Positions 27,209 to 35,324 are shown, numbered from the stretch's first letter. The stretch is DNA of 36,623 nucleotides from an uncultured Aquimarina sp. (GCA_947503135.1 CANNCQ010000026.1:1-36623), one strand, 5' to 3'. Made by a program: numbers and translations. The notes: a model not told the origin generated them from the sequence alone.

Positions 27209-29236
27209 TTGAGGCAATTATTTTTTTTACGTCTAATTTGTTTTTTTATTGGTGTATTTACCTTTTCGGGAATAAATGCATTGACAAACAATTTTTTTAT
27301 TAAGGATACCTTTGAAAAAAATGGTGTCTTAATAAAATATTCCGGAGTTGTTAAGTTTCAACCATCTAGTGTCACTAATTACGAAACGGATATGAGTTTA
27401 AATTTATATTTAGCTTCTTTTTTTATTGAAGAAATTACATATAAAGGAGAAAAATACAGCGGTAGAGAGCTTTTTGGGCATACTTTTCCTAAAGAAGTAT
27501 TATCCAAAATAAATGTTGAAGCAACACTTAGCTTTAAAGGAGTTCCAATATCATTTACATCAAACATAAGTTCTTTTGAGAAAATAGAATATAAATTAGC
27601 TGAGGATCAATTTTTAACTTTAAAAAAAGAAACGAAACAAACAAAGTTAGAATTTGAAAAAGGTTTAGGCTTTAAAATGAAATTACTTAAAACCAATGCT
27701 ATTGAATTTCCTATAGATACAACTTTGGTAACTAATTTTATTAATGATATTGCTACAAATAAATCTTTTAAAAGTGAAGAAGAACAAGCCAATGAATATT
27801 CTAGATTGTTAATGGAAGGAAATATTTTTTTAAATGAAAATAATTATAAAGAATCTTTTGCATCCTACACTTTAGCAAAAAAATATGCGGAAGACCCTAT
27901 ATTTATCAATTCTAAAATTGAAATTGTAGATAGTTATTTGCAGAAAAATAGGATTTCCAAATACAGATGGGCTAGTAAAGAAGCTAAAAAAACAGATGTA
28001 AAAAAAGAAGTTTCTAAGCTTAAAAATATAAATTACGAATCTGACTTTAACTCAGTTGATGATAAAAAGAAGTTTTCAGAATTATATACTGAAGCTAATG
28101 ATTTGTTTGCAAAAAATAAATACAATCAAGCTATTACTAAATATAATAGCGCAAAAAAATACACTAAAAATAAAGCAGCAATAAATCAACAAATTAAAGT
28201 TTTAGAAAAATTTAAAAATAAAGCTACAATTACAGCGAACACAAATAAAAAGGTAATTGAGGATAATAACTTTCAATTAAAGAAAGCTTCTAAATTATCA
28301 AATAGTATTTCGGTAAAAGAATTTGATGGACTAAGTTACTCTGAATTATTAAAAAAAGGGAATGCATTATTAGCTCAAAAAGAGTTTGTAAAATCTAAAC
28401 CGTATTTTGAAGCGGCTAAGGAAAAAGCAGTTAACAATAAAGCGGTCGATAAAATATTAGCTTCAGTTAATAAACTTGCTAAAAACCAATTAAATACTAA
28501 TAACTCGAGTAATAAAACCGAAACTATAAATGAGACAGATCTATTGGTAAAACAATTGCCTATTAAAAAGCCTTTAAAAGCTTCTGAAAATACAGTAACC
28601 GATTTGCAAGACAAAGCAGCAATATTAAAGGCAGAATTTAGTGAAGGTGTTTCTAAGCGAGGATTTATTAAATTTAAAAGAGATGAACAAGCGGTTTTAG
28701 ATGCTAAAAAGCGCGTATTGATTCCTTTTGGAAAATATGAGATTTTACGATACAGAGCTGGTTTTGCAAATGTACGTATTAAGGATTCTGTAGCTTTAAA
28801 AAGTGTTGAATGCACCGGTAAAAATGATGAATATTCTTGGTCTGCTAGAATTTATCAAAAACCTTGGATTGAAACGGTGGTTGATGGAAAGGGGGAATTT
28901 GCAGATGAATTTAATAAAAAAGTAGATATTTATGTTGTTGATAATGTAAGTTTACTCCCTTTTGAAGAAGTGCCGCAGCGTGTTAAAGATGCTTATAAAG
29001 ATCCTAATCAATTTACAGGTACTGATTTTGTTTCGGCATTTAAATTATGGGAAAAAGAAAATGCTAACAGACCAGACATTTTAGCAAGAAGAAAAGAAAT
29101 TAAAGCTTTTAAAGAGGCTTCCAAAAACGAAGCCTATAGCGGTGCGGATAATTGTAAACAAAAAGTATCACAAGCCATCGAGGATGTATATGCTTACTAT
29201 AAAAGTAAGGGTTATGAAATTAATATAAAATACTAA
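27209..29236 (+). CDS. Secreted protein with TPR-like repeats, function unknown
   Basis: 675 residues if started at TTG 27209. This start follows the ilvC terminator and gives a normal signal peptide (RQLFFLRLICFFIGVFTFSGINA). The frame stays open farther upstream into the terminator, but that TTG (27158) is inside the hairpin. Three TPR-like units begin near residues 195, 288 and 375 (ex. NEYSRLLMEGNIFLNENNYKES; SELYTEANDLFAKNKYNQAI; SELLKKGNALLAQKEFVKS), about 90 apart with charged linkers. The C-terminal ~200 residues (from KRGFIKFKRDEQ) include a compact domain with KPWIETVVDGKG. No enzyme motif. I do not recognise the family. Its stop lies 6 nt from the convergent moaA stop. Confidence 0.75.
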   Translation: MRQLFFLRLICFFIGVFTFSGINALTNNFFIKDTFEKNGVLIKYSGVVKFQPSSVTNYETDMSLNLYLASFFIEEITYKGEKYSGRELFGHTFPKEVLSKINVEATLSFKGVPISFTSNISSFEKIEYKLAEDQFLTLKKETKQTKLEFEKGLGFKMKLLKTNAIEFPIDTTLVTNFINDIATNKSFKSEEEQANEYSRLLMEGNIFLNENNYKESFASYTLAKKYAEDPIFINSKIEIVDSYLQKNRISKYRWASKEAKKTDVKKEVSKLKNINYESDFNSVDDKKKFSELYTEANDLFAKNKYNQAITKYNSAKKYTKNKAAINQQIKVLEKFKNKATITANTNKKVIEDNNFQLKKASKLSNSISVKEFDGLSYSELLKKGNALLAQKEFVKSKPYFEAAKEKAVNNKAVDKILASVNKLAKNQLNTNNSSNKTETINETDLLVKQLPIKKPLKASENTVTDLQDKAAILKAEFSEGVSKRGFIKFKRDEQAVLDAKKRVLIPFGKYEILRYRAGFANVRIKDSVALKSVECTGKNDEYSWSARIYQKPWIETVVDGKGEFADEFNKKVDIYVVDNVSLLPFEEVPQRVKDAYKDPNQFTGTDFVSAFKLWEKENANRPDILARRKEIKAFKEASKNEAYSGADNCKQKVSQAIEDVYAYYKSKGYEINIKY

Positions 29237-29242
29237 GATTTT

Positions 29243-30250
29243 TTATCCGCCAATAGCAATCATACTCCTGTTATCAGAGTGTAACTTACTATCCGATATT
29301 TTTTCAAAAGTATCCATACCACCTCTTGCTTTTAGTTTAGTTAAAATAGCTAATTTAATTTTAGGGAGTATATCTTTTTTGGCTCTATAATCTTCTAGTA
29401 ACGAAGTTTCATTAGCAGAGAAGAGGCAGTTTTTTAATTTGCCATCTGCAGTAAGTCTAATACGGTTACAGCTATCACAAAAAGGATTAGTAACCGAACT
29501 AATTATAGAAAAACTTCCTTTAAAACCTTTAACGCTATAATTGCGTGAGGTATCGTTGGGCTTGTCTTTTTCTCGTATAATATTATGAGCATTAAAATGG
29601 TTTGAACAACTAGTTATAATTTCATTTAAACTTACTAGTTTATCGGTGTTCCATTGGTTGCCATCAAAAGGCATAAATTCAATAAATCGAATGATGAAAT
29701 TGTTGTGTTGAGTAAGTTTAATTAAGTCTACTATTTCATCGTCATTAACCCCTTTCATTAGTACTACATTAAGTTTAACTTGCTCCGTATGTTCTTGTAA
29801 GAGGGTTATGTTTTTCCAAACGGTCTTAAACTGATTTCTACGTGTAATTAAGGCGTTTTTTTCGCTATTGAGCGAATCAATACTTATTGTAATATTGGTA
29901 ATATTTAATTCCTTTAATAAGGGGAAATAACGTTGTAAAAGTATTCCATTAGTAGTAATGGCAATTTCAACACTTAATGTTGCGAGTTTTCTAACAACAG
30001 TTTCAAAATCTTTTCTTACCAAAGGTTCGCCACCGGTGAGTCTAATTTTAGTAACCCCATTTTCAACAAATATTTTAGCAATTTCATAGACTTCATCAGC
30101 GGTCATTAAATGAGCTTTTGGAGTTAAAGGAATCCCTTCAGAAGGCATACAATAAGTACAGCGTAAATTGCATTTTTCAGTCAATGAAATTCGCAAATAT
30201 GTATGCTTTCTATTGTAAGTATCCGTTAATAATTTTACCTTTTCATTCAT
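29243..30250 (-). CDS. moaA: GTP 3',8-cyclase MoaA
   Basis: 335 residues. It is a radical SAM enzyme that makes the first intermediate of molybdopterin from GTP, with MoaC. The N-terminal cluster is Cys27-x3-Cys31-x2-Cys34 (EKCNLRCTYC). The second cluster is Cys258, Cys261 and Cys275 (NPFCDSCNRIR...KNC). TGGEPLVRKDF and the C-terminal Gly-Gly (MIAIGG) are both conserved and needed. Its ATG overlaps the stop of moaCB by one base (TAATG), so translation is coupled. It is the last gene of the operon and converges with the upstream TPR gene. Confidence 0.96.
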   Translation of the reverse strand: MNEKVKLLTDTYNRKHTYLRISLTEKCNLRCTYCMPSEGIPLTPKAHLMTADEVYEIAKIFVENGVTKIRLTGGEPLVRKDFETVVRKLATLSVEIAITTNGILLQRYFPLLKELNITNITISIDSLNSEKNALITRRNQFKTVWKNITLLQEHTEQVKLNVVLMKGVNDDEIVDLIKLTQHNNFIIRFIEFMPFDGNQWNTDKLVSLNEIITSCSNHFNAHNIIREKDKPNDTSRNYSVKGFKGSFSIISSVTNPFCDSCNRIRLTADGKLKNCLFSANETSLLEDYRAKKDILPKIKLAILTKLKARGGMDTFEKISDSKLHSDNRSMIAIGG

Positions 30251-31152
30251 TAATGTTGTGCTCCTTTTAAAATTTTAAAAGCATGTAATAGTGCAGGAAA
30301 TACGGCTTCCATAGATTCTTCAGCACCTTTGGTAGAACCAGGTAAAGCAAGAATAATGGAATTTCCGATTACACCAGCGATACTTCGCGATAGCATAGCA
30401 TAGGGCATTCTATTTTGGCCATAGTTTCTAATAGTTTCTTCTACACCTGGGATTCGTTGTTCCAACAAAGGCTCTAAGGCTTGTGGTGTTACATCTCGGG
30501 GGGATAAACCTGTGCCCCCAGTAAAAATAACTAATTGATTGGAGCCAATGAATTGCTTAGTTTTTTCTTGAATTTGATCAAACTCATCAGGAATAATAAT
30601 ATATTCACTAATCGAAACTTCGCAGTCTTCAAGTTTTTTAATGATTGCTTTACCAGCTTTATCTTCTTTTTGTCCAGCGCTTATGGAGTCTGAACATACA
30701 ATTACCGCAGCTGTTAGTCCTTTGCCAGAATCTTTATAGCTCGACTTGCCACCTTTTTTGTGGAGTAGCTTGATGTTTTCAATTTCAATGCCCTTATCAA
30801 CAGGTTTTAGCATATCGTACATGGTTATGGCTACCACGGATGCGGCATGCATCGCTTCAACCTCAACACCTGTTTTATAGAGCGTTTTTATGGTTACTTT
30901 TATATGGATAGATAAATTTTCAACTTGATATTCGACACCAGTAAATTCGATAGGTAATGGATGACAGTCGGGAATCATATCACTAGTACGCTTAGCAGCA
31001 AACAGCCCTGCGGTTTTCGCCATTTCAAAAACATCGCCTTTAGGAATTTGTTTTGCAAGTATTGCTTCTATAGTTTTTGTGCTACTTGTTTTTACTGTAG
31101 CCTGTGCTACAGCAGTACGAAGCGTATTTTTTTTATGTGTAATATCAACCAT
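30250..31152 (-). CDS. moaCB: Fused MoaC-MoaB molybdenum cofactor protein
   Basis: 300 residues. Residues ~1-145 are MoaC, cyclic pyranopterin monophosphate synthase (KGDVFEMAKTAGLFAAKRTSDMIPDCHPLPI, then EVEAMHAASVVAITMYDMLKPVDKG and LLHKKGGKS). Residues ~149-300 are MoaB/MogA-type (AAVIVCSDSISAGQKEDKAG, IFTGGTGLSPRDVTPQALEPLLE, SRSIAGVIGNSIILALPGSTKG), which adenylylates molybdopterin in relatives. MoaC works with MoaA on the first ring step; the MoaB part acts late, near metal insertion. The fusion is known from several Bacteroidota. Downstream moaA is coupled by one base; 51 bp separate it from moaE. Confidence 0.95.
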   Translation of the reverse strand: MVDITHKKNTLRTAVAQATVKTSSTKTIEAILAKQIPKGDVFEMAKTAGLFAAKRTSDMIPDCHPLPIEFTGVEYQVENLSIHIKVTIKTLYKTGVEVEAMHAASVVAITMYDMLKPVDKGIEIENIKLLHKKGGKSSYKDSGKGLTAAVIVCSDSISAGQKEDKAGKAIIKKLEDCEVSISEYIIIPDEFDQIQEKTKQFIGSNQLVIFTGGTGLSPRDVTPQALEPLLEQRIPGVEETIRNYGQNRMPYAMLSRSIAGVIGNSIILALPGSTKGAEESMEAVFPALLHAFKILKGAQH

Positions 31153-31203
31153 GTAACTATTTATTGGTAATTAATAACTTAAAGAAGTAATTGTTAAGTA
31201 AAA

Positions 31204-31632
31204 TTATTTGTTGACTTTCCATACATGTGTATTGTCTTCAAAAAGTTCTTTACCAAATACGGGAGCCTCTTTTTTAATTTGCTCTACAATAAACTCAATA
31301 GCCTCAAAAACCACTTTTCTATGTGGTGCCGAAACGAATACAAATAAGCAAATTTCACCTACACCAACTTTTCCAATACTGTGGTAAATGTGAGAACAGG
31401 TGAGTTCAAATTTTTCGAAAGCAGCTTCACGTATATCGTGAAATTTTTGATTAGCCATTTCCTCGTAGGTTGAGTACTCAATTGCGGAAACCATTTTTCC
31501 ATCAATGGTGTCTGCACGCACTTGACCTAAAAAAATGTTGTGAGCACCAATACTCGTTTTAGATTGATGTTTTTTTATGGATTCACCTATAAATTCTGAG
31601 CTTATAGCTCCTTTTTTAAAAACGTTTTTCAT
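31204..31632 (-). CDS. moaE: Molybdopterin synthase catalytic subunit MoaE
   Basis: 142 residues from the ATG at 31632. An upstream in-frame ATG (31674) would overlap moaD and adds nothing of the family, so I chose the later start, which is 10 nt past the moaD stop. Family blocks are GAHNIFLGQVRADT, IEYSTYEEMA, HIYHSIGKVGVGEICLFVFVSAPHRKVVFEA and the conserved lysine region IKKEAPVFGKELFED. It carries out sulfur insertion into the precursor with the MoaD C-terminal thiocarboxylate. Confidence 0.95.
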   Translation of the reverse strand: MKNVFKKGAISSEFIGESIKKHQSKTSIGAHNIFLGQVRADTIDGKMVSAIEYSTYEEMANQKFHDIREAAFEKFELTCSHIYHSIGKVGVGEICLFVFVSAPHRKVVFEAIEFIVEQIKKEAPVFGKELFEDNTHVWKVNK

Positions 31633-31642
31633 TTTTTGATTG

Positions 31643-31882
31643 TTATCCACCAGCAAAGGGTGGGAGTAATGCAATTTCAGTTCCTTCCTTTAATACTATT
31701 TTAGTAGGAGCTAATTCTTTATCGATTGCAATTTGATAATTTAATTCACTTAAAATAGGATATTTTTTAACTAAACTAGTTGTAAATTCAGCTAATGATG
31801 TTTGTTCTCTAATAAACATTTCTTCATTACTAACCGCAAGTGCCTCTTCAATTAATCCAAAAAACAAGATTTTTACCTTCAT
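31643..31882 (-). CDS. moaD: Molybdopterin synthase sulfur carrier MoaD
   Basis: 79 residues with a ubiquitin-like fold pattern. The C-terminus is IALLPPFAGG: the terminal Gly-Gly is what the E1-like enzyme adenylylates and converts to the thiocarboxylate. VKILFFGLIEEALA at the start is typical. Its ATG overlaps the mobA stop in a 4-nt ATGA arrangement. Its partner MoaE follows after 10 nt. Confidence 0.93.
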   Translation of the reverse strand: MKVKILFFGLIEEALAVSNEEMFIREQTSLAEFTTSLVKKYPILSELNYQIAIDKELAPTKIVLKEGTEIALLPPFAGG

Positions 31883-32489
31883 ACAGAAATAGCTTTTAGT
31901 TGTTGCACTGTGTTTATATTAGATAATTGACGGTGGTATTGCTTAGGAATTTCCAGGTAATGAATATTTAAATCTGTTAAAACGTTCATTACTTTTAATT
32001 GATTTTTCTGTAAAAATGATGTGAATACAGTTCCACATTTTTTATGATATAAAGCTGTTAAAGGCATTTTTTCATCACCTATAAACCCTATTGTGGCATC
32101 ATAATTATTGTTGTGATTGCTAATTAACCATTCTAAAAAAGAGGTTTTAATTAAGGGAGTATCACAGCTTAATATTAAATTCAATTCCTCAACGGAATGC
32201 TCTAATGCAGAGGCAATACCGCAAACAGGTCCTTTGTTTATTTCTAAATCAGGAATCACTTCAATACCTAAATTTAGATGTATTTGTTTAGAACTTACTA
32301 AAGTTATGGATTTACAAACAGGTTTTACAGCGTTTAAAATATGATTTATAAAAGTTCTATTGCGGTATAATTGCATAGCCTTGTCAGTTTGCATTCGCGT
32401 ACTGTTTCCACCTGTTAATATGTAAGTATGTAGTTCTATTTTTTTAAATTTAAAATTTGGTAATTCAATTTTAGTTCTGAGTTATTCAT
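31879..32489 (-). CDS. mobA: MobA-like molybdenum cofactor guanylyltransferase, needs a -1 shift or odd start
   Basis: The nucleotidyltransferase domain runs from 32418 (TGGNSTRMQTDKA, the LxGGxSxRMGxDK motif with Gln for Gly) through VIPDLEINKGPVCGI and LSCDTPLI to the stop at 31879. It would attach GMP to molybdopterin. The first ATG in this frame (32394) lies after the glycine loop, so a protein from there would be dead. No ATG, GTG or TTG exists between it and the in-frame TAA upstream. Only ATT/ATA occur. A separate ATG at 32489, overlapping the preceding stop, reads 17 codons and stops right after an A7 run. A -1 slip there gives a complete 203-residue MobA. A sequencing indel in the A7 run or a true ATT start are alternatives. 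Confidence 0.7.
32439..32445 (-). other. A7 slippery run at the mobA frame junction
   Basis: On the minus strand the zero frame reads TTA-AAA-AAA-TAG, the A_AAA_AAA heptamer, followed at once by a stop. Shifting back one base gives ATA-GAA-CTA, the mobA frame. The layout matches known -1 slippage sites such as dnaX. No downstream pseudoknot was checked. Confidence 0.5.
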
Positions 32490-32814
32490 TAAAATTTAGT
32501 TGTTCTTTTTCCATAAAATCCCAACAACGCTTTTTTAATAATTCAAATTGTTCAATTTGTTTTAAACCATAACTAGTTACAATTGTACCACCTCCATTAG
32601 CACCACCAGTAGATTTTATAACGATGGGTTCAAGAGCCGATTTGTTGATAGCGTCTATTAAGTTCCAAGCTTTTTTGTAAGACATATTTAAGCTCTTAGC
32701 TGCTTTAGACAAGGATCCCTCTTTGTGGATGGCATGGAGTAATGAAATTCGTCCTTCTCCTAAAAAGATACCATCACTGCCTTCTAACCAAATACGACTT
32801 TTAATTTTAAACAT
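32482..32814 (-). CDS. ModE-type N-terminal winged-helix regulator
   Basis: 110 residues from the ATG at 32814. The reading frame stays open upstream to 32949 but would run over the terminator and the next gene, and the family homology starts at this Met. It matches the DNA-binding domain of ModE (IWLEGSDGIFLGEGRISLLHAI, GSLSKAAKSLNMSYKKAWNLIDAIN, GGANGGGTIVTSYG). The molybdate-binding (MOP/TOBE) domains of full-length ModE (about 260 residues) are absent. It likely represses or times the downstream cofactor genes, but how it senses metal is unclear. Its stop overlaps the mobA leader ATG by 8 nt. Confidence 0.9.
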   Translation of the reverse strand: MFKIKSRIWLEGSDGIFLGEGRISLLHAIHKEGSLSKAAKSLNMSYKKAWNLIDAINKSALEPIVIKSTGGANGGGTIVTSYGLKQIEQFELLKKRCWDFMEKEQLNFNE

Positions 32815-32832
32815 TGTTAATCGATATATTTG

Positions 32833-32840
32833 CAAAGATA
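32833..32840 (-). promoter_or_regulatory. Putative -7 box of the molybdenum-cofactor operon
   Basis: On the minus strand this reads TATCTTTG, matching TAnnTTTG, 18 bp upstream of the ModE-type ATG (32814). The leader would be about 12 nt. A TTAG lies about 20 bp upstream as a weak -33 element. It sits just past the terminator of the upstream gene, so the operon starts here. Confidence 0.55.
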
Positions 32841-32861
32841 TAACGAAATACTTAGTTATTC

Positions 32862-32905
32862 TAAACAAAATAGGAGCTATAGCAATATAGCTCCTATTTT
32901 GTTTA
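32862..32905 (-). terminator. Strong palindrome terminator of the 4-TM protein gene
   Basis: TAAACAAAATAGGAGCTATA (32862-32881) and its perfect complement (32886-32905) form 20-bp arms with a 4-nt loop. It lies 9 nt past the stop of the 32915-33286 gene and ends in a U-rich run on the minus strand. It separates that gene from the cofactor operon. Confidence 0.88.
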
Positions 32906-32914
32906 AGAAATTTT

Positions 32915-33286
32915 TTATAGGGCGTTAATAAGTCCCAACACCCCAACAACTAAAGAAGCTAAACCAATACCTACTTGAAAAGGAATTAATGCTTTTGATA
33001 TTTTTACCAAAAACTCTCCTACTGCTGGGACCTTACCTAATACATTAATGAGTAATAATAAACCCGCAGCTATAGCTATTATGCTATTTAGTAACCCTCG
33101 GGTCCCAAAATACATAACACCAATAGCAAGTAATGCTCCGCCAATAGCTGTGTTATAAGGAGTAAGGTAACTTCCAATTTTTTTGAAATAGTCTTTTTCA
33201 CCATCCCATTTATCTAACGTCGACATAGCTAGTAGTATACCTCCTGAAATACTTGCTGCACTTATAATTATACCTATAATATTCAT
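32915..33286 (-). CDS. Small four-helix membrane protein with internal duplication
   Basis: 123 residues, four hydrophobic helices (about 3-22, 43-60, 65-83, 102-121). The two halves align without gaps: residues 16-57 against 75-116 share about 15 of 42 positions, including G-x-L-L near the start, Lys26/Lys85, Lys36-Ile37/Lys95-Ile96, L41/L100, Pro43/Pro102 and the closing IG-A-L-GV pattern. Each half is two helices joined by a polar, probably amphipathic, segment. No known family is recognised. It sits upstream of the molybdenum-cofactor operon, but a terminator separates them. Confidence 0.8.
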   Translation of the reverse strand: MNIIGIIISAASISGGILLAMSTLDKWDGEKDYFKKIGSYLTPYNTAIGGALLAIGVMYFGTRGLLNSIIAIAAGLLLLINVLGKVPAVGEFLVKISKALIPFQVGIGLASLVVGVLGLINAL

Positions 33287-33344
33287 TTGTAAATTGTTTA
33301 GTTCGTTTTGTACTATTTTTATTTAATAAATTTAATGAAAATCT

Positions 33345-34556
33345 TTATTGTTTAACTTTATTTTTTTCGGCTATCCAGCGGCTCATAAACTCGGTGCTTC
33401 TTAGACTATGGTGCCACAAAATTTGACCTGTACTATTTTTAAGCCTATGTTGCTGTAGATTATTTAGTAAATAGCTCATTTTTTCTTTGAAAATTAAAAA
33501 ATGCGTATCGTAATCAAAATTTTTAATAATAATTTTTTCGCAATTGTCTTGTGCCTGTTGCCAAATTGTTTTGTTGTTATAAAGGGCTACCGTTTCATTT
33601 ATAATTTCAGTGGGATTATCAGAAATTTTTCCTGCCCATTCATCATAAAAAAGCATTCCTTCGGCACCAACAGAAGTAGTTACACTTGGCAATCCAAATT
33701 CCATAGCTTTTAATAATTTACCTTTTTGACCGGCTCCAAATTGTATAGGTGCTATCAATATTTTGGACTGTTGCAGTTTGTTTTCTAAATCATTGGTATA
33801 ACCGTGAACCAAAAATCGTTCTTTAGTGTTTGATAGTTGTAGGTGTTTTTCGCCTGCATGCGAGCCATATATGTGTAATTTAATATTAGGTAATTTTTTA
33901 GATAGTTTAGGCCAAATTTCTTTTTTTAAGTACTGAACGCAGTTCCAATTAGGTTGATGTAAAAAATTACCTACAAATATTAAATCCTTTCTCTCGTTAA
34001 ACGAAAAAGATTTACGTTCTTTTTTTTGAGACAATAACGGGAGGTAAATTAGTATTTCTTTAGGGATATTATATTTTTCAGTAAGTAGTAGTAATTCTTT
34101 TTGTGAAATAATAAGGCTTAAGTCACTACGGTAAATACTAGCCATTTCTCTCTTAAAAATATCAGATAGTTCTGTCGTAACTTTTCCTTTTAAAGCTTCT
34201 AAACGTTGGTTTCTTAAAAAATGTAAATCTTCAGTATCTAATATACGCACGGCCTGTGGACAATTATTATATACACGCCAACTAAATTGTTCCTCAGTCA
34301 TAAATCGGTCAAACAGAACCACCGTAGGCCCATAGTTTTTTATTAGTGTATCAAAACAATTATCATTTATATATGTTTGCGCTGTTTTTATGGATAGTGT
34401 ATCCAATTCACAGTAATTTTTAGGTTTTTGAGCTGCGGATACAAACAATACATCATAGTGCATTTCCTTAAAAAAGGAGAGTAAATGCATCATATGCTCT
34501 CCAGCAGCCGTAGCATTAGGTTGTGGCCACACATGACCAATTACAAGTAATTTCAA
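33345..34556 (-). CDS. Glycosyltransferase (GT-B, family 4 type)
   Basis: 403 residues, cytosolic. The N-terminus is GHVWPQPNATAAGEHMMHLLSFF (residues ~7-29). The middle carries ILDTEDLHFLRNQR (about 110). The second Rossmann domain contains DLIFVGNFLHQPNWNCVQYL (about 197) and the nucleotide-sugar site FGAGQKGKLLKAMEFGLPSVTTSVGAEGM (about 278). It resembles family 4 transferases found beside flavobacterial surface-glycan genes but is alone here: 13 kb from the capsule locus, with a membrane gene behind and a lipoprotein gene divergent ahead. Acceptor and donor are unknown. Confidence 0.85.
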   Translation of the reverse strand: MKLLVIGHVWPQPNATAAGEHMMHLLSFFKEMHYDVLFVSAAQKPKNYCELDTLSIKTAQTYINDNCFDTLIKNYGPTVVLFDRFMTEEQFSWRVYNNCPQAVRILDTEDLHFLRNQRLEALKGKVTTELSDIFKREMASIYRSDLSLIISQKELLLLTEKYNIPKEILIYLPLLSQKKERKSFSFNERKDLIFVGNFLHQPNWNCVQYLKKEIWPKLSKKLPNIKLHIYGSHAGEKHLQLSNTKERFLVHGYTNDLENKLQQSKILIAPIQFGAGQKGKLLKAMEFGLPSVTTSVGAEGMLFYDEWAGKISDNPTEIINETVALYNNKTIWQQAQDNCEKIIIKNFDYDTHFLIFKEKMSYLLNNLQQHRLKNSTGQILWHHSLRSTEFMSRWIAEKNKVKQ

Positions 34557-34607
34557 TTTTTTATAAATACGTTACACTATTTAGTAGGCAATTTAGTTAA
34601 ATATATA

Positions 34608-34620
34608 TATAGAATCTATA
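34608..34620. repeat. Short palindrome in the divergent intergenic region
   Basis: TATAGA-A-TCTATA, perfect 6-bp arms, between the divergent glycosyltransferase (start 34556) and lipoprotein (start 34673) genes. It may be an operator, but AT-rich palindromes of this size arise by chance. Confidence 0.3.
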
Positions 34621-34672
34621 AAGTGTGGAAAAGCACTTTTTTTTTAATATTTTCGAAGAAGAAATAAATTTT

Positions 34673-35218
34673 ATGAAGAAATCTCTCTTTTTGTTGATCT
34701 GTTGCTCACTATTTTTCACTTCTTGTGGGGAAGATAATGATGATTTTGTGTTGCCTGAGGATGTTTCTAATATTAATAAAGACATCGGAATTACATTCGG
34801 CGTTATGAGATCTAATTGTACAACAGGCTGTTTAAGTGTATTTAAGTGGTCTGAAAGTGGTGTGTTTACAGCAGATAATCCTTTAAGGGTTGAAAGGTTT
34901 GTAGAGGATTTAATTTTTTTTGAATGCCCTATATCTGAGGAAGTTAGGTTCGTTTCTAGGGTTGATGGAATACCTAATGTACCAAGAGCTTTAAGAGATG
35001 TTCCTAGTTCAGATTTAAACACTACTATAAACGAACAAGGAGAATTTTTTTCTTCTATTTATATTCTTGAATATACTCTAAATTCAGGAGCAACTAAAAC
35101 TATTCAATTTTTTGGAGGAAGTAATTCAAATGCTCAACTTAGCGATTATTATAATTATGTGATTAGTACTATAGATGCTTTAATTAGCTTAGATACTACA
35201 CCTATTGATTGTCAATAA
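34673..35218 (+). CDS. Orphan lipoprotein, function unknown
   Basis: 181 residues from the ATG at 34673, which directly precedes the signal peptide. A GTG 48 bp upstream would put extra residues before it and is unlikely. The lipobox is FTSC with Cys18, followed by an acidic tether (GEDNDDF). Three later cysteines are Cys47 and Cys51 (SNCTTGCLS) and one in FECPIS near residue 84, with a fourth at the penultimate position (DCQ); disulfides are likely. No domain recognised. A beta-rich exported protein is my guess. It is divergent from the glycosyltransferase gene and precedes the oxidoreductase by 106 bp. Confidence 0.75.
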   Translation: MKKSLFLLICCSLFFTSCGEDNDDFVLPEDVSNINKDIGITFGVMRSNCTTGCLSVFKWSESGVFTADNPLRVERFVEDLIFFECPISEEVRFVSRVDGIPNVPRALRDVPSSDLNTTINEQGEFFSSIYILEYTLNSGATKTIQFFGGSNSNAQLSDYYNYVISTIDALISLDTTPIDCQ

Positions 35219-35324
35219 TTGTATTTTTCGTAGCTTTTGTACTAAATCTTAATAATATCAATAGTAACTATTGCGCTTGAGTTTCTTATCTTCATTTTTA
35301 AATTGAAAAATAAAAAATTGCAAT

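Noticed and set aside
31633..31674. Upstream ATG for moaE
   Set aside because: It overlaps the end of moaD and adds 14 residues without family similarity; the ATG at 31632 is properly spaced.
32815..32949. Longer N-terminus for the ModE-type regulator
   Set aside because: It would run through the 20-bp-arm terminator and the neighbouring gene, and the family match starts at the Met encoded at 32814.
34625..34672. GTG start for the orphan lipoprotein
   Set aside because: It would put 16 polar and aromatic residues before a complete signal peptide.
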